DNA from: Saccharopolyspora galaxeae
GTDB lineage: Bacteria; Actinomycetota; Actinomycetes; Mycobacteriales; Pseudonocardiaceae
Direction: 5' to 3'
NCBI RefSeq assembly: GCF_016526145.1
Contig: NZ_JADDUE010000003.1
Span: 248,001-312,000 of the forward strand
DNA: 64,000 nt
Program-made: the position numbers and the translations under genes
Notes under the pieces: model-generated
The model's input: the letters and a program-made list of their open reading frames with translations, nothing else
What the model was told of the DNA's origin: nothing
The model's database searches: none
Shown: positions 59,325 to 64,000 of the stretch, piece after piece
How the letters are laid out: the number at the start of each line of letters is the position of its first letter
How positions within the stretch are numbered: the stretch's first letter is position 1

Positions 59325-60551
59325 TCAGAACTGGGTGCCGCACCAAGGCGGGCGCGCCGTGGCGAACAGCGCGTCCGCGGGGGCCAGGGCCGCGGGGTCG
59401 TGCACCTGGATGCGGTTCGCGGCGGCGAGGGTGGAAGGGGCTACCTCGCCCAGGTAGATCGAGCCGAGAGCGTCCGCGTCGAGCGTGATCTGTGCGGGTT
59501 CGTCGCAGGGCACGGCGTCGTCGGAGGTGATCCGGTAGTTTCCGGCGTTCTCCGGCAGCACCGCGTCCCGCACCTCGATGATCACCGGTTCGGCCGCGCC
59601 GTAAGTGCGCTCGGCCAGCGCGTGCGGCACATCCACCAGCCGCACCCACAGATCGTCGTCGACCCGGGTTACCTGGCAGGCGCGCGAATCCGCCAGCCAC
59701 CACGACAGCGCCTCGTCCATCGGGCGGTCCGGGGCGATCACGTCGGTCACCAGGTCCAGGCCGAGCAGGAAGCGCCACAGCGAAGCCTCCGCGGCGGTGT
59801 CGGCCGCGTGCAGGTCGACGACCTTCGCGGTGATCGAACCGTTGCCGAAGACGTGGTCGGTCTTCTCCGTCTCGTAGAGCACGAAACCGTCGTCGCCGTC
59901 CGGGCCGGAATGCACCGCGACGAACATGCCGCCGCCGTTGTCGACGGTGTCGGCCAGCCGCGTCGTCCACCAGCCCTCGCTGCGCGCCATCATCCCGTGC
60001 CGCGCATTGCCGATCCGCGCGTACGTCTCCGGCAGCAGCTTCTCCGCCGTCGCACCGTCGAGCAGGCGCACGTTGCCGTCACCGGGCGCATCGGGGCGCA
60101 GGACCGCGTCTGCACGGCGCAGCGCCACGCGCTGGCTGCGGCTGGCCATGCCGTAGCCGAAGCGCGGGTAGATCGCGGTCTCCGAAGCGTGCAGCATCGC
60201 CAGCCGCTCCCCGCGCCGCTTGGTGTCCGCCAGCTGCGCGTCCATCAAGCCGCGCAGCAAGCCCCGGCGGGTCCGGTCCGCGCGCACGCCAACACCGGTG
60301 ACCGCGGCCGACGGCAGCACCGCACCGCCCGGCACCACCAGCGTGGAAGGCAACGACATCGCGGTGCCGCTGAGTTCGCCGTCGACGAACCCGCCGAACA
60401 CCCGCCCCGGCTCGTAGCGGGTGGAGGAACGCTGCCAGCGCTCCTCCGACGGGCGCTGGCCGTGCTGCAACGATGCGACGAACAGATCGAGCGCCGGGCG
60501 GAATTCGGAATCGGCCAGCGGCCGGACGTTGACCTCGCTCACCCCATGCAT
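59325..60551 (-). CDS. Eis-like GNAT N-acetyltransferase
   Basis: A 408-residue protein of the Eis family: a GNAT core with V-G-V-R/RRGLLRGLM (acetyl-CoA loop), a second GNAT-like domain and a sterol-carrier-like C-terminus (SIYLGEVAPSTLAAANRIQVHDP). The Tyr acid lies in AIYPRFGYGMASR, and the chain ends in Phe, whose terminal carboxylate is the base in mycobacterial Eis. It acetylates amines, including aminoglycosides in some species. The start is ATG at 60551; a GTG nine bases in is also possible. Confidence 0.92.
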   Translation of the reverse strand: MHGVSEVNVRPLADSEFRPALDLFVASLQHGQRPSEERWQRSSTRYEPGRVFGGFVDGELSGTAMSLPSTLVVPGGAVLPSAAVTGVGVRADRTRRGLLRGLMDAQLADTKRRGERLAMLHASETAIYPRFGYGMASRSQRVALRRADAVLRPDAPGDGNVRLLDGATAEKLLPETYARIGNARHGMMARSEGWWTTRLADTVDNGGGMFVAVHSGPDGDDGFVLYETEKTDHVFGNGSITAKVVDLHAADTAAEASLWRFLLGLDLVTDVIAPDRPMDEALSWWLADSRACQVTRVDDDLWVRLVDVPHALAERTYGAAEPVIIEVRDAVLPENAGNYRITSDDAVPCDEPAQITLDADALGSIYLGEVAPSTLAAANRIQVHDPAALAPADALFATARPPWCGTQF

Positions 60552-60591
60552 CTTGCCCGCGAGAAAGCGATCCGTCGAACGGATTTCCGGC

Positions 60592-61017
60592 TCAGCGCGG
60601 ATAGCCGACCTCGTACACCCCGGAGGAATCGCGGACCGTCACCGGCACCGACTTGCGCTCGCCGCCGAGATCGACCTGGCACTCGAAGCTGCTGCCCGGA
60701 TCGGCGACCTGCCCCGCCGGGCAGCGCACCGATTGCACGGCGCCGAGACGGTAAGACGTGCGCAACGTCTGCTGCACGCCCTGCTGCACGCTCGTCGCGT
60801 CCAGCTCGGGACGCACCAGCAGCCCGGGCGAAACGAACCCGACGAACGCGACGGCCGCGGCCACCACCAGCAGCACCAGCGCGCCGATCAACCACGGCAA
60901 CTTGCCGGAACGGCGCCGCGGTCCCGCGGGACCGGGTTCACCGCGGTAGCCGGTCGGCGGACGTTGCGCAGCTGTGCCCCGTTGCGGGGCACCGGGCGGG
61001 CCGTAGGGGCCGGTCAT
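60592..61017 (-). CDS. DUF4333 membrane-anchored protein
   Basis: A 141-residue protein: Pro/Gly/Arg-rich cytoplasmic head, one membrane helix (LPWLIGALVLLVVAAAVAFVGFV) and an external DUF4333 domain with two Cys (SVRCPAGQ, FECQVDLGG) and VPVTVRDSSGVYEV. Such proteins are common in actinomycetes and resemble small secreted regulators of unknown role. CGGAGG precedes the ATG. The eis-like gene lies 40 bases downstream and may be co-transcribed. Confidence 0.88.
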   Translation of the reverse strand: MTGPYGPPGAPQRGTAAQRPPTGYRGEPGPAGPRRRSGKLPWLIGALVLLVVAAAVAFVGFVSPGLLVRPELDATSVQQGVQQTLRTSYRLGAVQSVRCPAGQVADPGSSFECQVDLGGERKSVPVTVRDSSGVYEVGYPR

Positions 61018-61113
61018 GAATACCTCCGGACGAAATGCTCAGGCGGGCGAGAACGGTGCGACCCCCGCAACACCGCGCCCGCGAATCCAATCACAGCGCC
61101 CGGACGCCGATGA

Positions 61114-63957
61114 TCACACCGCCCCGGCGGCCACCACACCGCGGCGGATCGCGGTGACCGCCTTCGCCGCGGCCGAACCGACCGGGTCGGACTTGCCCGC
61201 GACCTTGGCGACCTGGTCCAGCAGGTCGATCACCTGGCGGCACCAGCGCACGAAATCACCGGCGGAAAGCTCGTGCCCGGTCGACGCGGCGGCGGTGAGC
61301 ACCCGCTCCAGCGACTCGCCGCGGGCCCAGCGGAACACCGGCCACGCGAAGCCCGGGTCCGGTTCGCGGGTGCGGTCGAGCTTGTGCCTGCGCTCGTCGT
61401 CCTCCAGCTCGGCCCACAACCGCCACGTCGCGGCCAGCGCGTCGGACACGTCGCCGGATGGCACCGCGGGCGCCATCGGGCCTTCCCGCCGCGACTCGTA
61501 GACCAGCGAGGACACCACCGCTGCCAGCTCCGGCGGCCCCAGCGAATCCCAGACGCCGACCCGCAGGCACTCCGCGGCCAGCAGATCCGACTCGCTGTAG
61601 AGGCGGGAGAGCCGGCGGCCGTGCTCGGTCACCGGCTTCTCCGGGTCGTCGACCGTCACGTAGTCGCGCTCGGACAGCAGCGCGATGATCCGGTCGAACG
61701 AGCGGGCCAGCGAATGCGTCGTGGTCGCGACCTTGCGGCGCAGGTTGTCGGTCTCGGAGCGGAGTCGCTCGTGCCGCTCGGCCCAGCGGGCGTGCTTCTC
61801 CCGGTCGTCGCAGCCGTGGCACGGGTGGGCCTTCAGCGCGCGGCGCAGGCTCGCCAGCTCCGCGTCGTCGCCCGAGTCGTCGCGCCGCTTGCCGCGCCCG
61901 CTGCGCGGGGCGATTCCGGTCTCGCGCAGCCCGGAAGCCAGGTCGCGGCGGGACTTCGGGGACCGGGTGTCGACGTGCTTGGGCAGCTTCATCCGGCCCA
62001 GCGCCTCCACCGGTGAGCTGAAGTCGGCCACCGACAACCGGCCCGACCAGCGGTCCTCGGTGAGCACCAGCGGGCGCGGCTCGCCCATCGGCTCCAGCCC
62101 GGGATCGATCACCACGGCCAGCCCGGCCCGGCGGCCGGACGGCACCTGGATCACGTCGCCCTTGCGCAGCTTCTCCAACGACTTCGCCGCCTCCGCGCGC
62201 CGCGACGCGCGGTTCTGCTTGGCCAGCGCCTTCTCCCGGTCGCTGATGCGGCGGCGCAGCGCGAAGTACTCGGCGAAGTCGCCGAGGTGGCACTCCATCG
62301 ACTCGGCGTAGCCCTCCAGCGCTTCGGCGTTGCGCTCCACCCGGCGGGACATGCCGACCACCGAGCGGTCCGCCTGGAACTGCGCGAACGACTGCTCCAG
62401 CAGGTCCCGCGAGGCGTCCCGGCCGACGCGCTGCACCAGGTTCACCGCCATGTTGTAGCCGGGGCGGAACGACGAGCGCAGCGGGTACGTGCGGGTGGAA
62501 GCCAGACCCGCGACCTGCTTCGGGTCCACGCCCGGCTGCCAGATCACGACCGCGTGGCCCTCCACGTCGATGCCGCGGCGGCCCGCCCGGCCGGTGAGCT
62601 GGGTGTACTCGCCGGGGGTGAGGTCGACGTGCGACTCGCCGTTGAACTTGACCAGCCGCTCCAGCACCACCGTGCGGGCAGGCATGTTGATGCCCAGCGC
62701 GAGGGTCTCGGTGGCGAACACGGCCTTGACCAGGCCGCGCACGAACAGCTCCTCGACGGTCTCCTTGAACGCGGGCAGCAGGCCGGCGTGGTGGGCGGCG
62801 ACACCGCGCTCCAGCGCGTCCCGCCACTCCCAGTAACCCAGCACCTCCAGGTCGGACTCCGGCAGCGAGGCGGTGTGCTCCTCGACCACCTCGCGGATCT
62901 CGTCCACCTCGTGCTCGGTGGTCAGCCGCAGGCCCGAGCGCACGCACTGGCTCACCGCGGCGTCGCAACCGGCGCGGCTGAAGATGAACACGATCGCGGG
63001 CAGCAGCCCGGCCGCGTCCAGGTTGGTCAGCACCTCCACCCGCGACGGGGTGAAGAACTTCGGCGGTTTCGGCCCCTTGCGCCGCCCCGGCGGGCCGCCG
63101 CGACCGCGGCCCGGCGGCATGTGCGTGCGGGCGAGTTCCTGGGTGTGCCGCAGCAGCCGCGGGTTCAGCTTCAGCTCGCGGTCCTCGGTCTCACCGCCGA
63201 ACAGGTCGAACATCCGCGAGCCCACCAGCATGTGCTGCCACAGCGGCACCGGGCGGTGCTCGTCGACCACGACGCGGGTGTCGCCGCGGACCTCGACCAG
63301 CCACTCGCCGAACTCCTCGGCGTTGCTGACCGTCGCCGACAGGCTCGCCAGCTGCACCTGCTGCGGCAGGTGCAGGATCACTTCCTCCCACACCGCGCCG
63401 CGGAACCGGTCGGCGAGGTAGTGCACCTCGTCCATCACCACGTAGCCGAGCTGGTCGATGCCCTGGGAACTCGCGTAGAGCATGTTCCGCAGCACCTCGG
63501 TGGTCATCACCACCACCTGCGCGTCCCCGTTGATCGAGGTGTCGCCGGTCAGCAGCCCGACCGCGCCGGTGCCGTGGCGCTCGCAGAGGTCGGCGTACTT
63601 CTGGTTGGACAGCGCCTTGATCGGGGTGGTGTAGAAGCAGCGGCGGCCCTCGGCCAGCGCCAGGTGCACGGCGAACTCCCCGACCACCGTCTTGCCCGCG
63701 CCGGTCGGCGCGCACACCAGCGCGCCGTGCCCGGACTCCAGGGCCTGGCAGGCGGTGCGCTGGAACGGGTCCAGGTCGAAGGAGAGCTCGCCGGCGAACT
63801 CCGCGAACTTCGGGTGCGCGCTGCGGTGCCGGTGCGCCGAGTACGACTCGGCAGGCGACGCGGGGGTGTCCGGGTCGCGGGGCTGCGCGCCGACCGGCTG
63901 CGGGGAGTCCGCAGGGCTGCCCGGCTGCTGCGGTTGCGCCGGTTCCGGGTTCACCAT
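61114..63957 (-). CDS. helY: DEAD/DEAH-box RNA helicase HelY (Ski2/Mtr4-like)
   Basis: A 947-residue helicase. Walker A APTGAGKTVVGEF near residue 85, DEVHYLADRFRG (DEVH box), LSATVSNAEEFGEWL, then the second RecA domain with the Q-x-G-RAGRRG motif QLTGRAGRRGID. The C-terminal half carries the DSHCT domain with CHGCDDREKHARW (CxxC motif). It is related to eukaryotic Ski2/Mtr4 helicases that feed RNA to the exosome. A Pro-rich head precedes the core. GGAGGAG is three to eight bases before the ATG. It is normally next to tatC in actinomycetes. Confidence 0.95.
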   Translation of the reverse strand: MVNPEPAQPQQPGSPADSPQPVGAQPRDPDTPASPAESYSAHRHRSAHPKFAEFAGELSFDLDPFQRTACQALESGHGALVCAPTGAGKTVVGEFAVHLALAEGRRCFYTTPIKALSNQKYADLCERHGTGAVGLLTGDTSINGDAQVVVMTTEVLRNMLYASSQGIDQLGYVVMDEVHYLADRFRGAVWEEVILHLPQQVQLASLSATVSNAEEFGEWLVEVRGDTRVVVDEHRPVPLWQHMLVGSRMFDLFGGETEDRELKLNPRLLRHTQELARTHMPPGRGRGGPPGRRKGPKPPKFFTPSRVEVLTNLDAAGLLPAIVFIFSRAGCDAAVSQCVRSGLRLTTEHEVDEIREVVEEHTASLPESDLEVLGYWEWRDALERGVAAHHAGLLPAFKETVEELFVRGLVKAVFATETLALGINMPARTVVLERLVKFNGESHVDLTPGEYTQLTGRAGRRGIDVEGHAVVIWQPGVDPKQVAGLASTRTYPLRSSFRPGYNMAVNLVQRVGRDASRDLLEQSFAQFQADRSVVGMSRRVERNAEALEGYAESMECHLGDFAEYFALRRRISDREKALAKQNRASRRAEAAKSLEKLRKGDVIQVPSGRRAGLAVVIDPGLEPMGEPRPLVLTEDRWSGRLSVADFSSPVEALGRMKLPKHVDTRSPKSRRDLASGLRETGIAPRSGRGKRRDDSGDDAELASLRRALKAHPCHGCDDREKHARWAERHERLRSETDNLRRKVATTTHSLARSFDRIIALLSERDYVTVDDPEKPVTEHGRRLSRLYSESDLLAAECLRVGVWDSLGPPELAAVVSSLVYESRREGPMAPAVPSGDVSDALAATWRLWAELEDDERRHKLDRTREPDPGFAWPVFRWARGESLERVLTAAASTGHELSAGDFVRWCRQVIDLLDQVAKVAGKSDPVGSAAAKAVTAIRRGVVAAGAV

Positions 63958-64000
63958 CCTCGACTCCTCCCGGGTGCCGGAGGTGTCCGGGCTGGAGATG
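63951..64000 (-). CDS. Possible 3' end of the gene upstream of helY
   Basis: A minus-strand frame is open from the right edge and ends ...APGRSRGW with a TGA that overlaps the helY start (ATGGTGA). The synteny of actinomycetes would make this the C-terminal tail of TatC, but the fragment is too short to identify. Confidence 0.3.
   Translation of the reverse strand, partial: SPARTPPAPGRSRGW

Overview
The window is about 70% GC, has strong third-position G/C bias, many GTG/TTG starts and several probable leaderless transcripts. It also carries Actinobacteria-only families: HelY, DUF397/DUF5753 regulators, DUF574 methyltransferases, Eis, YhgE/MMPL pairs and a DinB mycothiol-type enzyme. It is chromosomal DNA of a filamentous actinomycete. 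The recurring perfect hairpins (GAGCGAACGGACCGTT type and AAAAGTCCCTTGTGGA type) suggest Pseudonocardiaceae, perhaps close to Saccharopolyspora; that placement is inference. I saw no rRNA, tRNA, CRISPR array, phage or insertion sequence.

Layout. 1-4.9 kb: the end of an unidentified gene, a zinc-independent L36 gene behind a Zur-like box, an amidohydrolase, FxsA and an SGNH hydrolase. 4.9-11.5 kb: the standout locus. A divergent TetR regulator faces two tandem Tat-exported latex-clearing proteins (Lcp rubber oxygenases), followed by a molybdopterin plus [2Fe-2S] aldehyde oxidoreductase pair (OxiB/OxiA type). Together they read as a cis-1,4-polyisoprene degradation cluster: Lcp cleaves the polymer to oligo-isoprenoid aldehydes and OxiAB oxidises these to acids. 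11.5-20.6 kb: HrpB helicase, a TPR protein without HTH, dienelactone hydrolase, a coupled pair of unknowns, a TetR gene behind a triplicated start region, 6-phosphogluconate dehydrogenase and a dipeptidase. 21-24.4 kb: a PEP-mutase/isocitrate-lyase family enzyme, a bile-acid-symporter-like transporter, a small secreted peptide and a DinB protein.

24.5-35 kb: methyltransferase, thioesterase, TetR, an HTH-ClpN regulator whose promoter sits inside two operators, cytochrome P450, STAS protein, cupin, aldo/keto reductase, UbiX-like flavoprotein, a FolD relative with yeast-MTD1-type active-site changes, an exported protein built of an ARDL tetrapeptide repeat, and an LLM flavin monooxygenase. 35.3-41 kb: a 1570-residue RHS/YD-repeat protein with a probable PD-(D/E)XK nuclease tip, then a large unknown protein. 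41-49.4 kb: a second dienelactone hydrolase, TetR plus alpha/beta hydrolase, and a YhgE-MMPL export pair facing a TetR gene across a clear twin operator; the MMPL protein ends in a degenerate ABC-like domain.

49.6-64 kb: OsmC, two tandem stand-alone condensation-domain acyltransferases, Xaa-Pro peptidase overlapping an Lrp regulator, an XRE/DUF5753 regulator with two DUF397 partners, a 5'-3' exonuclease, a DUF6461-like protein, Eis acetyltransferase, a DUF4333 lipid-anchor-like protein and the HelY helicase. Most convergent gene pairs are separated by long perfect hairpins that probably act as bidirectional terminators.
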